From NCBI RefSeq assembly GCF_008704205.1, contig NZ_VXLC01000014.1:186001-250000 (forward strand): a stretch of DNA of 64,000 bases, given 5' to 3'. How positions within the stretch are numbered: the stretch's first letter is position 1; every line of letters starts with the position of its first letter. This DNA is from Nocardia colli. GTDB taxonomy: Bacteria; Actinomycetota; Actinomycetes; Mycobacteriales; Mycobacteriaceae. Shown in pieces: positions 9,438 to 17,769 of this stretch. The position numbers and the translations under genes are program-made. Under the pieces are notes generated by a model, which saw only the letters and a list, made by a program, of their open reading frames with translations, had not been told where the DNA came from and ran no database searches.

Positions 9438-9652
9438 ATCCGCACCCTGTCTCGGAGCTGCACCCCGTGTCGGGTCGGCATCCTGTCTCGGGTCGGCATC
9501 CCGCGTCGGGTCCGCACTCGCGTGTCCGGTCCGCACTCGCGTCGGACCCGCACCCCTCTCGGGATCTGCACCCCCTCTCTGGATCTGCACTCGAAGTCGG
9601 CCCCCATTCCGAGTGCGGATCCCGAGTGGGGGTGCAGATCTCGACGCGATTG
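9438..9652. repeat. Imperfect 18-nt tandem repeat ending in inverted copies
   Basis: About nine head-to-tail units with consensus near YGCAYCCYGTGTCGGGTC fill 9438-9600, then two units in the opposite orientation (9601-9652) form a possible hairpin. The 18-nt period makes the antisense frame read as a six-residue repeat, but no start or ribosome site supports a protein. The same unit occurs at 60361-60423. The remainder of the gap to 9784 holds no gene that I can support. Confidence 0.7.
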
Positions 9653-9784
9653 GGCGTGTGATGGCGTCCGGCCATTGTGTCGTGGGCCACTGCCGAGTAC
9701 TCTCGCTGGAATTCGAGACTGAACGGTTTCACTACCGAATTGCAGAGGTCCGGCGATGCCGCCGGGTGGATGAGGGAGCCCTCA

Positions 9785-10801
9785 ATGACGAGGTATGCCG
9801 CACGAATGCGCTCGGGGATCGCCGTGGTCGTGGCGACGGTGGCGGTGCTGGCCGCGGTGGCGACCGTGCCCGCCATCGCGGATCAACCGGAGCCGGGGCC
9901 GACCGCGCAGAGCGTGTTCAACAAGCCCGGTCCGCATCCTGTCGCGACCGCAGTGCGCACGAATCCGTGCCAGGAATCGGTGTGGGGGATGTTCCAGCAC
10001 ATCGTCGTGCACCTGTTCGCCAACCGCGACGACATGACCTGCACCCAGGCCTTTCCCAACGGCCTGGAGTCGCCGATCGGGGTGAACACCTACTACCCGG
10101 CCGATATCGCCGACCTCCCCGGTGCGCCACTGCTGGTGTTCACCTCCGGATTCGACGCGAACCCGGGGATGTACGACGCGCTGGCCCGGCAGTGGGCGAG
10201 TAACGGTTTCGTCGTGGCGATCCCGTACGAGTTCTTCAACTCCCTCGCCTATGTGCCCGCCCTCGGCGTCGCCGCCGCGGTCGTCGCGAATCGGGACCCG
10301 AATTCCCCGCTGTACAACAAGGTCGACCTGAGCCGGACCCTGTTCGCCGGTCATTCCGGCGGCGGTCAGGCGTCGCTGCAAGCGGGCACCCTGTTCCCCG
10401 GCATCGCGTCGCTGATCGATCCGGCGATGCGGGTGCGCGGCGTGCTGGCGATCGAGCCGGGCCCGCTCGCGGTCGGAGCGCTGGTTTCGGTGCCGACGCT
10501 GTTCCTCACCGGCTACAACGATTTCGTGGTGCCCGACTTCGCCTGGGTCCGCTGGTGGCAGTACAACCTGACCTTCCAAGCGCCCGCGTGGATCGCCAAT
10601 GCCCGTGGGGTGAGCCACTTCTCGCCGGTCGACGGGCTGGACAACTACCTGTCCGCCGGTACCGCGCTGGCCTGGCTGCGCTATCAGGCGTTCGGTGACG
10701 GCGTCGCCAAGGACTACTTCGTCGGACCGAATTGGCGGCTGCCCGCCGACAAGACGTACTTCAGCGTGGAGCGCAACGCGCTCGCCGACGCCTTGAACTG
10801 A
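9785..10801 (+). CDS. Secreted alpha/beta-hydrolase (lipase/chlorophyllase-like)
   Basis: A 338-residue exported serine hydrolase. The start at ATG 9785 follows GGGAGCC and gives a signal peptide (MTRYAARMRSGIAVVVATVA and a hydrophobic run to the AxA-like site near PAIADQ). The nucleophile elbow is GHSGGG, and upstream LLVFTSGFDANPGMYDALA resembles the oxyanion-hole strand of chlorophyllase/PAF-hydrolase-like lipases. A later TLFLTGYNDFVVPD and HFSPVD could supply the acid and histidine. It is followed after 28 bp by another secreted serine hydrolase, so the two probably form an operon acting on an external ester or amide substrate. Confidence 0.82.
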   Translation: MTRYAARMRSGIAVVVATVAVLAAVATVPAIADQPEPGPTAQSVFNKPGPHPVATAVRTNPCQESVWGMFQHIVVHLFANRDDMTCTQAFPNGLESPIGVNTYYPADIADLPGAPLLVFTSGFDANPGMYDALARQWASNGFVVAIPYEFFNSLAYVPALGVAAAVVANRDPNSPLYNKVDLSRTLFAGHSGGGQASLQAGTLFPGIASLIDPAMRVRGVLAIEPGPLAVGALVSVPTLFLTGYNDFVVPDFAWVRWWQYNLTFQAPAWIANARGVSHFSPVDGLDNYLSAGTALAWLRYQAFGDGVAKDYFVGPNWRLPADKTYFSVERNALADALN

Positions 10802-10829
10802 CCAGGGGAACAAGAGAAATGGGTCGAGT

Positions 10830-12221
10830 ATGAGATTCCGCCGGGCATGGGCAGGTGGGCTCGGTGCCACCGCAGTGGTCACCTTCTCGCTGGTCTGCCC
10901 CAGCGCCACCGCGGATCCCGGCATCGTGTGTGCCGAACCTGCTGCGGGCCAGGCGGTTCAACGCGCCGATCCGGCCGCCGCCGGGCTCGATCCGGCCGCG
11001 CTGACGGACGCGATCGACTTCGGCACGGCCAAGGGCGCGTATGCGATCCAGGTGTACCGGCACGGCTGCCTGGTCGGTGACCGCACCGGCACCGGCAATC
11101 TGCCCGCGCCGCTGGCCAGTTCGTCCAAGGGGGTGGCGTCGGTCGCGGTGGGCCGCGCGATCACCCTGGGCTACTTCGGCCTAGACGATCCGCTCGGCAA
11201 GTTCTTTCCGCAGGCCGACGCCGCGCATGCCGCGCTGACCGTGCGTCAGGTGCTGAATCAGACCACCGGCCTGCGCTTCTCCTGGGCCGCCGACATCGCG
11301 GGCATCGCCACCGACGAGGTGCTCCAGACCCTGGCAACCCCGCCTGCCTTCGAACCGGGCACCACCTTCCAGTACGCGCAGGCCGTGCTGGTGCTGCTGC
11401 CGAAGATCGTGGAGATCACCACCGGGATGGATTTCCAGGACTTCGTCCAGCGGGAAGTCATGCAGCCGTTGGGCATTGCCCGCGACCAGTGGGTCTGGCT
11501 GCGCGACCGCAGCGGAAACACCGCGGTCAACGGCGGTCTCGCCATGCGGGCCGACGACCTGGCCCGCCTCGGCCTGCTCCTGTTGCACGAAGGCCGGTGG
11601 GGCGGTGCGCAACTCATCGATCCCGACTACATCCGGCAGGCACGGCAGCCGACCGAGGCCAACGGCGGTTACGGATTCCTGTTCTGGCTCAACGCCGGTG
11701 ACTCCTACAAGACCGCCACCGTACCGTCGGCAAAGGTGTTCGACCATCCGATGTTCCCCGGCGCACCCCGCGACCTGTACGCCTTCGTCGGCGCACTCGG
11801 CCAGTTCAATGTGGTGATCCCCAGCCGCGACATGGTGATCGTCCGGCTCGGCGTGCCCGGCGGCATCGACACCGGCAATGTGCAAACCTCCCTCGCGGCC
11901 GAATCCAACCCGGACAACAAGGAATTCCTGCGCCGCGTCGTCGCCGCGGTCGCCGACGTCCCCGCCGAACCGGTCGACGACCCGTACCGCTACGGCGACC
12001 ACTTCGGCCCGATCATCGGCGACCTCGACGACCTCGCCTTCTGGGTGGACCCCGAACACACCGCCCAAATCCTGCTGGGCGTCGGCCCGTACGCCCCGTC
12101 GAACTGCAATGTCTTGTGGTGCAACGGAAAACTCGTCCCCCAGGACATCTTCGCCGCCATGCTCGACTCCACCGGTCAGATAGTCGCCGCACTGCTGGGG
12201 CTCGGACACGGACCGCGCTGA
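10830..12221 (+). CDS. Secreted serine hydrolase of the beta-lactamase / 6-aminohexanoate-dimer hydrolase fold
   Basis: A 463-residue exported protein with an N-terminal signal peptide ending near SATADPG. The SxxK catalytic motif is LASSSKGVASV. Where class C enzymes and NylB-like esterases have Tyr-x-Asn, this protein reads FQYAQAV, so the asparagine is a glutamine. The sequence around it (PGTTFQYAQ, then MDFQDFVQREVMQPLG) is otherwise typical of the family. A C-terminal extension of about 90 residues contains a likely disulfide (SNCNVLWCNG). It is probably an esterase or peptidase rather than a resistance enzyme, and is likely co-transcribed with the preceding lipase. Confidence 0.8.
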   Translation: MRFRRAWAGGLGATAVVTFSLVCPSATADPGIVCAEPAAGQAVQRADPAAAGLDPAALTDAIDFGTAKGAYAIQVYRHGCLVGDRTGTGNLPAPLASSSKGVASVAVGRAITLGYFGLDDPLGKFFPQADAAHAALTVRQVLNQTTGLRFSWAADIAGIATDEVLQTLATPPAFEPGTTFQYAQAVLVLLPKIVEITTGMDFQDFVQREVMQPLGIARDQWVWLRDRSGNTAVNGGLAMRADDLARLGLLLLHEGRWGGAQLIDPDYIRQARQPTEANGGYGFLFWLNAGDSYKTATVPSAKVFDHPMFPGAPRDLYAFVGALGQFNVVIPSRDMVIVRLGVPGGIDTGNVQTSLAAESNPDNKEFLRRVVAAVADVPAEPVDDPYRYGDHFGPIIGDLDDLAFWVDPEHTAQILLGVGPYAPSNCNVLWCNGKLVPQDIFAAMLDSTGQIVAALLGLGHGPR

Positions 12222-12293
12222 GCCGAACTCGCTCGGGGTCAGTCCACGAGGCCGAAGGTCACCAGGTGGCGGCCCGCGGCCGGCGAGTCGAGT

Positions 12294-13625
12294 TCAGTCG
12301 AGGATCTTGCCCGGATTCAACAGCCCGAGCGGATCCAGCGCACGTTTGACCGCGGTCATCAGCTCGACCGCCGCGCCGTGCTCGGCCTGGAGGTATTGCT
12401 TCTTGGCGAGGCCGATGCCGTGTTCGCCGGAGGCGGTGCCGCCGACCGAGAGCGCGTGGCGGACAACCTGATCGGAGAAATCCCGGGCTCGTTCCGCGGT
12501 TTCGGCGGTGTACGGGACGACCACGTGCACGTTGCCGTCGCCGATGTGCCCCGCGACGGCGATGTCGAGGTCGAGTAGCGCGCCGAGTTGTTCGGCCGTC
12601 GCCACTGCGTCGGCGATTCGCGAGTAGGGCACGGCGGTGTCGGTCACCAGGAAGCGGTGGCCTGGGTGGCGAGCCTTGAGCGCGAAGAACAGGTGGTGGC
12701 GATCCTCCCAGAGACTGTGTTGCGCGGTATGGTTCTGCGCCGCAACGATTTCCAGCGCACGATGGCCGGTGCACAGGGCGCGGATCTCGGTCTCGTCGAG
12801 CGCGGCCGCCTCTTCCGAGGTGGCGGTGAGGTCGAGGAACAGCGCGGGCGCGATCGGATGCCGGGTGCCGCGATAGGCGTTGATCGCCGCCATGCTGGTG
12901 GCGTCGACCAGTTCGGCCCGGGTCACCGGCAGCGCCTGCCCGAGCATGTCCACCGCCGCGGCCACCGCGTCGGCCACGCTGGGAAACGAGATCCGAAGCG
13001 CGCGTTGCCAAGCCGGGATCGGATGCAACCGCACGGTGAGCTCGGTGATGATGCCGAGCGTGCCCGCCGACCCGATCAGCAGATCCTTCAGGTCGTAGCC
13101 GCTGCTGGACTTGCGCACCGCGCGCCCGAGCCGGGCCACCGTGCCGTCCGCGAAGACCGCCTGCAGCGCAAGGGTGTTCGCGTGCATCCCGCCGTACCGG
13201 ACCGTGGTGGTGCCGGTGGCATTGGTGGCGGCCATGCCGCCGATGCTGGCGTCGGCGCCGGGATCGACGGTGAACTGCAACCCGTACGCGGCGGCGGCCG
13301 CGTTGAGCCGGGTCCGGGTGACGCCGGGCTGCACGGTCGCGGTGAAGTCGGTGGGGGAGATGGACCGGATCGTGTCCAGCGCGGAGAGGTCGAGCACCAC
13401 CTCGTCCCCGCGGGCGAGCAGATGCCCCTCCAGGCTGGTGCCCGCGCCGCGGCAGATGATGGGAGTGCCGGTGTGCCTGGCCCATTCGACGGTGCCGAGC
13501 ACGTCGTCGAGGTCGGCCGCGCGGACGATGCCGCGCGGGCGTCGCCCGGAACGACCGGTCTCGTCGACGGTGTACTCGTCCAGCGCCGCCGCCCGAATGT
13601 CCAGCCGATCGGCGACCGTGGTCAC
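12294..13625 (-). CDS. FAD-linked 2-hydroxyacid oxidase (GlcD / D-lactate dehydrogenase type)
   Basis: A 443-residue VAO-family flavoprotein starting at GTG 13625. The FAD-binding PP-loop reads CRGAGTSLEGH, followed by PGVTRTRLN and GADASIGGMAATNATG. The C-terminal domain has AGHIGDGNVHVV and the terminal GEHGIGLAKK motif with metal-binding residues. Such enzymes oxidise D-2-hydroxyacids such as glycolate, lactate or hydroxyglutarate to ketoacids. It is the last gene of the minus-strand operon that begins with the permease, 76 bp after the methyltransferase. Confidence 0.9.
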   Translation of the reverse strand: MTTVADRLDIRAAALDEYTVDETGRSGRRPRGIVRAADLDDVLGTVEWARHTGTPIICRGAGTSLEGHLLARGDEVVLDLSALDTIRSISPTDFTATVQPGVTRTRLNAAAAAYGLQFTVDPGADASIGGMAATNATGTTTVRYGGMHANTLALQAVFADGTVARLGRAVRKSSSGYDLKDLLIGSAGTLGIITELTVRLHPIPAWQRALRISFPSVADAVAAAVDMLGQALPVTRAELVDATSMAAINAYRGTRHPIAPALFLDLTATSEEAAALDETEIRALCTGHRALEIVAAQNHTAQHSLWEDRHHLFFALKARHPGHRFLVTDTAVPYSRIADAVATAEQLGALLDLDIAVAGHIGDGNVHVVVPYTAETAERARDFSDQVVRHALSVGGTASGEHGIGLAKKQYLQAEHGAAVELMTAVKRALDPLGLLNPGKILD

Positions 13626-13701
13626 GACTCCACCTCGCCGGCGCTCGGCTCCGTCGTGCCCACGGGCAGGCTGTGTCTCTGGTTCGCTCGCCGGCGCTCG
13701 C

Positions 13702-14712
13702 TCACGCCCGCTCCAGGATCGAGGTCACCAGCATGGTGTGATCGTCGAAGGTGCGGGCGATGGTCCAGCCGAGCTCGGCGAACGCCGCCTCGTACTCCTC
13801 CTTGGTCCACAGCCGGACGCCGGTGATGGTGTGGTAGATCTCGTAGGTCGGGGAGAACCACGGCTGCCCCGACCACTGCGGGGCTTCCAGCAGGTAGCCG
13901 TCGCCGATCACGAGCCGGTGCAGGTTCGGAAACCAGCGCATCCACTCTTTCAGCACCGCGATGATGCCGCCGCCGTCACTGGCCAGCTGGTGCAGCAGGA
14001 AGAACGACATCGCGGTCGTGACCTTGCTCCGGTCGATCGCCGCGAGCCATTCGGGATCGGTGGCCTCGGGCTGAACGGAGCCGGGCAGCAACGTGATTCG
14101 ATCGGCGAAACCTGTTTGGACGACCTCCGCCGACGCCGCGGCGACCACCTCGGCCTCGATATCCACGCCGATGAACTGCTCTTCCGTGGCCAGCTGCGCG
14201 AGCGCCCGCACCCGGCCCGCGTCCGCACAACCGAGATCGACCGTGCACCCGGGACCCGTTGCGGCGATAGCCTTTCCGATGCCTTGCAGAATCTCCGGAC
14301 GCCGCCGCGCGATGTCGGTACAACCGCGCGCCACCGCACCCGCGTCGGTGGCCGCGGGAATGAACGCGCGATCGGCGTTGCCGGCCAGCTGCCGGAACGT
14401 GGGCTCCCAACCGCGCGTGACCATGCGGACGAACCCGCGGTTCTTGGCGACGTCGTGCCCGGTGTGGGTCAGCTGGAACCGATGCCCGCGGCGGGTGAGG
14501 AACCCGGCGCGGATCAACCCCTCGGTGACGGTCTGCTGGATGCCGCTGGTCGGTGCGATCGGATCGCCGCTCAACAGCGTTGTCCACCAACCCCAGTCGT
14601 CGGCGGCCACCACCAGCTGTGCGGCGGTCTGACCCTCGATGACGTCACGGATGGTGAGTCCGGCGGGCGATGGATGATTGAACAGTGCGACGGTGGTGGT
14701 TGCGGCGGTCAT
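13702..14712 (-). CDS. Class I SAM-dependent methyltransferase with N-terminal winged-helix-like domain
   Basis: A 336-residue protein with a perfect ribosome site (AGGAGG) before ATG 14712. Residues 1-100 resemble the helical/winged dimerisation domain of natural-product O-methyltransferases. The SAM motif is VDLGCADAGRVRALA, followed by FIGVDIEAEVV. The C-terminal part has VTTAMSFFLLHQLAS and LVIGDGYLLEAPQWSG. It lies in an operon of permease, 2-hydroxyacid oxidase and RidA; the acceptor molecule is unknown, but the setting suggests a small amino- or hydroxyacid-derived substrate. Confidence 0.8.
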   Translation of the reverse strand: MTAATTTVALFNHPSPAGLTIRDVIEGQTAAQLVVAADDWGWWTTLLSGDPIAPTSGIQQTVTEGLIRAGFLTRRGHRFQLTHTGHDVAKNRGFVRMVTRGWEPTFRQLAGNADRAFIPAATDAGAVARGCTDIARRRPEILQGIGKAIAATGPGCTVDLGCADAGRVRALAQLATEEQFIGVDIEAEVVAAASAEVVQTGFADRITLLPGSVQPEATDPEWLAAIDRSKVTTAMSFFLLHQLASDGGGIIAVLKEWMRWFPNLHRLVIGDGYLLEAPQWSGQPWFSPTYEIYHTITGVRLWTKEEYEAAFAELGWTIARTFDDHTMLVTSILERA

Positions 14713-14735
14713 GACGGATCCTCCTGATATGCGGG

Positions 14736-15077
14736 CTAATCGGCGAGCGCGATTACCTGGATTTCGATGAGCAGCCCCTCGATGGGCAGGGTGGTGACGG
14801 TGGTGGTGCGGGCCGGCGCGGCGGCGCCGAAGAACGCCGCGAACGCGGCGTTCCAGGCCGGAAACCATTGGCGGTCGGCGAGATAGCAGTCCAGCTTCAG
14901 CGTCTGCCCGCGCGAGCTGCCCGCCTCGGTGAGCGCCTTGTCCAGCTGGTCGAGCACGGATTCGAGCTGTTCGGCGAAGCCGGCCGAGGTCGGGGTGAGC
15001 GTGTCCGGGTCGATCGCGGCGAGCCCGGAGGTGAACACCAGGCCGGAGCCGCGGCGAGCCGACGGGAAGGCGGTCAT
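14736..15077 (-). CDS. RidA-family enamine/imine deaminase
   Basis: A 113-residue protein of the RidA/YjgF/L-PSP family, which hydrolyses reactive enamines and imines released by PLP and flavin enzymes. FTSGLAAIDPDTL and the C-terminal TTTVTTLPIEGLLIEIQVIAL match the family; the usual arginine before TTV (AARTTTV) that binds the substrate carboxylate is present. Start ATG 15077 overlaps the preceding oxidase stop by four bases (ATGA). In this operon it may clear imines made by the FMN oxidase. Confidence 0.88.
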   Translation of the reverse strand: MTAFPSARRGSGLVFTSGLAAIDPDTLTPTSAGFAEQLESVLDQLDKALTEAGSSRGQTLKLDCYLADRQWFPAWNAAFAAFFGAAAPARTTTVTTLPIEGLLIEIQVIALAD

Positions 15078-16171
15078 GACTGCGCTCCGATCAGCCGGGT
15101 GGCGTCGAGTTGGTCGATGGTGGCGGCGCCGGACAGGGTCATCAGCGTCCGCAGTTCGTCGGTGAGCAGCTCCAGGACCCGGCTGACCCCGGCCGCTCCG
15201 GCGGCGGCGAGGCCGTAGATCGCGGCCCGGCCGATCACCACGGCGCTGGCCCCGAGGGCGAGCGCGAGGAAAACGTCGCTGCCGGTGCGTATTCCGCTGT
15301 CGAACAGGATCGGCAGCTCGGGACCGACCGCGGCCCGGATGCGCGGCAGCATGTCCAGGCTGGCGGGTGCCGGATCGAGCTGGCGGCCACCGTGATTGGA
15401 GACCACGATCGCGGAAGCGCCTGCGGCCAGCGACCGTTCCGCAGCGTCGGGGGTGAGCACGCCCTTGGCGATCCAGGGCAGCCGGAACTGTGCCGCGGCT
15501 TGGCGCAGATCGGTCCAATTCCAGGCCGCGGCACCGTGTTTGAGCAACTGCCCGAACACCTCCGCGACGCCGGGCGCACCGTCGGTTCCGGTGAGGTTGC
15601 CGCCGAACTGGCGCATGTCCGGCGCGAACCGGTTCGCCATGTTCCGCGTGCGGAACCCGCCGATCGGACAGTCGACGGTCACGCACAGCGCGGAATAGCC
15701 CGCGCGCTGGATCCGTTCGGCCACCGCCGGCGCGTGCGCGAACGGGTGCAACTGCGCGATCCGGGCCGCCTCGGGCGCGACCGCGCGGATCTGCTCATAG
15801 GAGTAACTGCCCGCCTCCGGCACGATCGTCACCGTCCCGTGCCGCTGCACCGCCCGGGCCACCGCCAGGTGACCGTCGAGGTGGAACATCGCGTCACCGC
15901 CGAACGGCGCGGTGAGGATGGGGGTTTCGAGGGTCATGCCGAGCACCGAGGTCCGGGTGGACGGATTCGCCACCCCGCTCATCGGATCCGGCAGAATTCG
16001 CCAGCGGTCGAACGCGTCCCGATTGGCGCGCAGCGTGATCTCCCGCCCCGCCCCGCCTTCCACGAAGTCGAACACGTCCGCGGGCAGTGCGGCGCCCGCG
16101 GCCCGATGGATCTCGTCGAGCGTGCCGAAGTCGACCGTGGTCGGGTACATGCTGTCGAGCTGGGCGGTCAT
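15074..16171 (-). CDS. FMN-dependent 2-hydroxyacid oxidase (lactate / glycolate / mandelate type)
   Basis: A 365-residue TIM-barrel flavoprotein. Recognisable family segments are DFVEGGAGREITLRANR near the N-terminus, TPILTAPFGGDAM, the active-site IVVSNHGGRQLD with catalytic His and Arg, and PILFDSGIRTGSDVFLALALG for FMN-phosphate binding. It oxidises L-2-hydroxyacids to 2-oxoacids. Four-base overlaps join it to the permease upstream (16168-16171) and to RidA downstream, so the three are translationally coupled. Together with the FAD-linked oxidase at 12294 the operon can oxidise both hydroxyacid enantiomers, which suggests a degradative route for an imported hydroxy- or amino acid. Confidence 0.9.
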   Translation of the reverse strand: MTAQLDSMYPTTVDFGTLDEIHRAAGAALPADVFDFVEGGAGREITLRANRDAFDRWRILPDPMSGVANPSTRTSVLGMTLETPILTAPFGGDAMFHLDGHLAVARAVQRHGTVTIVPEAGSYSYEQIRAVAPEAARIAQLHPFAHAPAVAERIQRAGYSALCVTVDCPIGGFRTRNMANRFAPDMRQFGGNLTGTDGAPGVAEVFGQLLKHGAAAWNWTDLRQAAAQFRLPWIAKGVLTPDAAERSLAAGASAIVVSNHGGRQLDPAPASLDMLPRIRAAVGPELPILFDSGIRTGSDVFLALALGASAVVIGRAAIYGLAAAGAAGVSRVLELLTDELRTLMTLSGAATIDQLDATRLIGAQS

Positions 16172-17556
16172 GCGGTGCCTTCCGGTGTCGGGACCAGGGA
16201 ACGACGGCGGCCGTAGCCGAAGTACACGGCCGCCCCTGCCGCGCTCCAGACGGCGAAGCGCAACCAGGTGAGGCCCTCGAAAGTCGTTGCCAGCCAGACG
16301 CATCCCGCGATCGCCGCGAGCGGCACCACCGGCATGAACGGCGTCCGGAACGGGCGCGGCCGCTCCGGCGCGCTGCGGCGCAGCAACAGCACGCCGAGCG
16401 CGACGACGACGAACGCGAACAGCGCGCCGATGTTCACCAGCTCGGCGACCGTCCCGATCGGCAGCAGCGCCGCGACCAGGGCGATGCCCGTGCCGAGCAG
16501 CAGGCTCAACCGCACCGGGGTGCCGCGGCGGCCGGTATGGCACAGGGCGCGCGGCAGCAGTCCGTCGCGGCTCATCGCGAAGATCAGCCGGGTCTGCCCA
16601 TAGCAGAGCATCAGCAGGCCCTTGGTCAGCGCGATCACCGACGCGACCAGGATGACCTTGCCGATCCAGCCCGCGCCGATCGCGCTGAGCGCGGTGGCGA
16701 CCGGGGCCGCGTTGTTCAGGCTGGGATAGGGTGCGACGCCGGTGAGCACGGCGCTGACCGCCACGTACAGACCGGTGGCGATGACGACCGAACCGATGAT
16801 GCCCCAGGGCAGATCGCGCACCGGGTCGCGGGTCTCCTCGGCGGAGGTGGCGACGATGTCGAAACCGAGGTAGGCGAAGAACGCGAGCGCCGCGCCGGCC
16901 GCGATGCCGTGCACGCCGAAGGGCATGAACGGCGTCCAATTCGTGGTGTCGAGATGCGGTGTGCCGATGGCGATCACGAGTATCAGGACGACGATCGTCA
17001 CCGCCACCAATGTTTTCACCACGGTCGCGGTGAGCTTCACATCGAATATGAGGACGGCAATTATCGCGCCGGTGACCAGCAGGGCGGGCAGGTTGATGAT
17101 TCCACCGTCGGCGGGGCCTGCGGTTATTTCATGCGGAAGGGTCACGCCGAAAAGGGAATACAGCATTGCGGTGCACAGCCCGGACCAGCCGATGGCCACC
17201 GCGGCGGCGGCCACCGCGTATTCCAGCAGCAGATTCCAGCCGACCAGGAACGCGGGCGATTCGCCGAGCGTCGCCCTGGTGTAGGTGTAGGCGCTGCCGG
17301 ATAGCGGAGTCATCGACGCGAGCTCGCTGTAACACAGGGCGACCAGCACGCAGATCGCCCCGGCCAGCACGAACGACAGCACGATCGCCGGCCCCGCCTT
17401 GGTAGCGGCGGCCACGCCGGTGGTGACGAAGATGCCCGCGCCGACGATGGTGCCGACGCCCATCGCGACCAGATCGAACCGGCCTAGGGTGCGTTTGAGT
17501 GCGGGGGTCGGTTCGGCGCCGCGCGCTGCGGCGATTCGCTGGGTCGGTGCGGCCAT
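16168..17556 (-). CDS. APC-superfamily amino-acid permease
   Basis: A 462-residue membrane transporter with about twelve hydrophobic helices. The first helix contains the APC signature GVGTIVGAGIFVTTGV, and the substrate-site region FFAYLGFDIVATSAEE (helix 6) and the conserved NLPWGIIGS-like stretch RDLPWGIIGS fit the cationic/general amino acid transporter group. It is the first gene of the five-gene minus-strand operon and presumably imports the substrate that the two oxidases process. The specific amino acid cannot be predicted. Confidence 0.9.
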   Translation of the reverse strand: MAAPTQRIAAARGAEPTPALKRTLGRFDLVAMGVGTIVGAGIFVTTGVAAATKAGPAIVLSFVLAGAICVLVALCYSELASMTPLSGSAYTYTRATLGESPAFLVGWNLLLEYAVAAAAVAIGWSGLCTAMLYSLFGVTLPHEITAGPADGGIINLPALLVTGAIIAVLIFDVKLTATVVKTLVAVTIVVLILVIAIGTPHLDTTNWTPFMPFGVHGIAAGAALAFFAYLGFDIVATSAEETRDPVRDLPWGIIGSVVIATGLYVAVSAVLTGVAPYPSLNNAAPVATALSAIGAGWIGKVILVASVIALTKGLLMLCYGQTRLIFAMSRDGLLPRALCHTGRRGTPVRLSLLLGTGIALVAALLPIGTVAELVNIGALFAFVVVALGVLLLRRSAPERPRPFRTPFMPVVPLAAIAGCVWLATTFEGLTWLRFAVWSAAGAAVYFGYGRRRSLVPTPEGTA

Positions 17557-17583
17557 GTCGGTCCCGTTCGCTGTTCGAAATAT

Positions 17584-17618
17584 GAATTGCGCCAGCGCTT
17601 CTCGCTGGAATGCAATTC
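17584..17618. promoter_or_regulatory. Inverted repeat upstream of the permease operon
   Basis: GAATTGC-g-CCAGCG and CGCTGG-aat-GCAATTC form two stacked inverted arms (17584-17618) just upstream of the permease start. Nearby 17699-17711 is an almost palindromic AT-rich CCAAATTAATTGG. The region 17557-17769 has no gene and is markedly less GC-rich than its surroundings, as expected for a promoter. Confidence 0.4.
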
Positions 17619-17769
17619 AGTAAATCAGCGGCCGTTTGTGTTTTGATGAACTCAGGTAACGTGTCTGTTTCGCAATGTCCGGGAAATCGATTGGTGACCA
17701 AATTAATTGGCCACGCCGAAATGCGCAGCGGTGCGCTGCGCTGAATGGGTGGTCGTCGGCGTATTCGAG

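Noticed and set aside
9438..9652. CRISPR array
   Set aside because: Units are contiguous and imperfect, without unique spacers, and no cas genes are nearby.
12222..12293. Long bidirectional hairpin between the secreted hydrolase and FAD oxidase genes
   Set aside because: Only short, interrupted complementarity around GGTCACCAGGTGGC is present; not convincing.
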